Shown: in pieces, positions 9,274-9,286 of the stretch
Numbering within the stretch: position 1 is the stretch's first letter
How the letters are laid out: each line of letters begins with the position of its first letter
Made by a program: the position numbers and the translations under genes
Source: Candidatus Nomurabacteria bacterium RIFCSPLOWO2_01_FULL_36_10b
Lineage (GTDB): Bacteria > Patescibacteriota > Minisyncoccia > Phycocordibacterales > UBA1006
NCBI GenBank assembly: GCA_001785725.1
Contig: MFUQ01000005.1
Coordinates: 9,259 to 18,544 of the forward strand
DNA length: 9,286 nucleotides
Direction: 5' to 3'
The notes under the pieces: model-generated
Told to the model about the DNA's origin: nothing
Databases searched by the model: none
Seen by the model: the letters and a program-made list of their open reading frames with translations, nothing else

Positions 9274-9286
9274 CCTCCTTTGGAGG
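9274..9286. other. Edge hairpin, incomplete
   Basis: CCTCC-TTT-GGAGG, with three more C to its left; it may continue past the window as a longer GC stem and be the terminator of the next gene to the right. Confidence 0.3.

Overview
The window looks like chromosomal DNA from a small-genome, AT-rich bacterium, most likely a member of the Candidate Phyla Radiation (Patescibacteria, Parcubacteria-like). This is inference, from short genes packed with individual terminators, weak or absent Shine-Dalgarno sequences, several apparent leaderless starts, a YerC/TrpR-like regulator, a secreted glucosaminidase-like protein, and many small unplaceable proteins beside a conserved infC-rpmI-rplT block. No rRNA gene is present to settle it.

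Layout, left to right. 1-1444 is read leftward: the 5' part of a small Cys-containing protein leaving the window, a membrane-anchored or secreted cell-wall-hydrolase-like protein, and a DUF167/YggU protein. Two overlapping, opposed promoter-like sequences lie at 1140-1176. From about 1490 to 7290 everything reads rightward: a structured leader and tRNA-Asn; a two-gene ATGA-overlapping pair (53-aa basic peptide and a 246-aa protein with a possible ADP-ribosyltransferase-like C-terminal half); a 94-aa orphan; a YerC/YecD TrpR-like regulator with palindromes over its promoter; an unusual tRNA-His; a 266-aa orphan with a perfect Shine-Dalgarno; a cold-shock protein; a ZIP metal transporter; and the translation operon infC-rpmI-rplT. 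From 7340 to the right edge genes read leftward again: an 80-aa orphan, a small lipoprotein, and two small membrane proteins, each with its own terminator and promoter.

The conserved genes (tRNAs, IF3, L35, L20, Csp) serve translation and RNA metabolism; the rest is accessory, AT-rich or envelope-directed and cannot be assigned to pathways. The strongest structural observations are: repeated placement of a -10 box 6 to 8 nt before a start codon (leaderless transcripts); a 75-bp terminator-plus-promoter direct repeat on both sides of the lipoprotein gene, which makes it look like a cassette; a folded RNA ahead of tRNA-Asn; and a tRNA-His whose D-loop and T-loop appear to have changed together. 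I see no CRISPR array, transposase, integrase or IS end.
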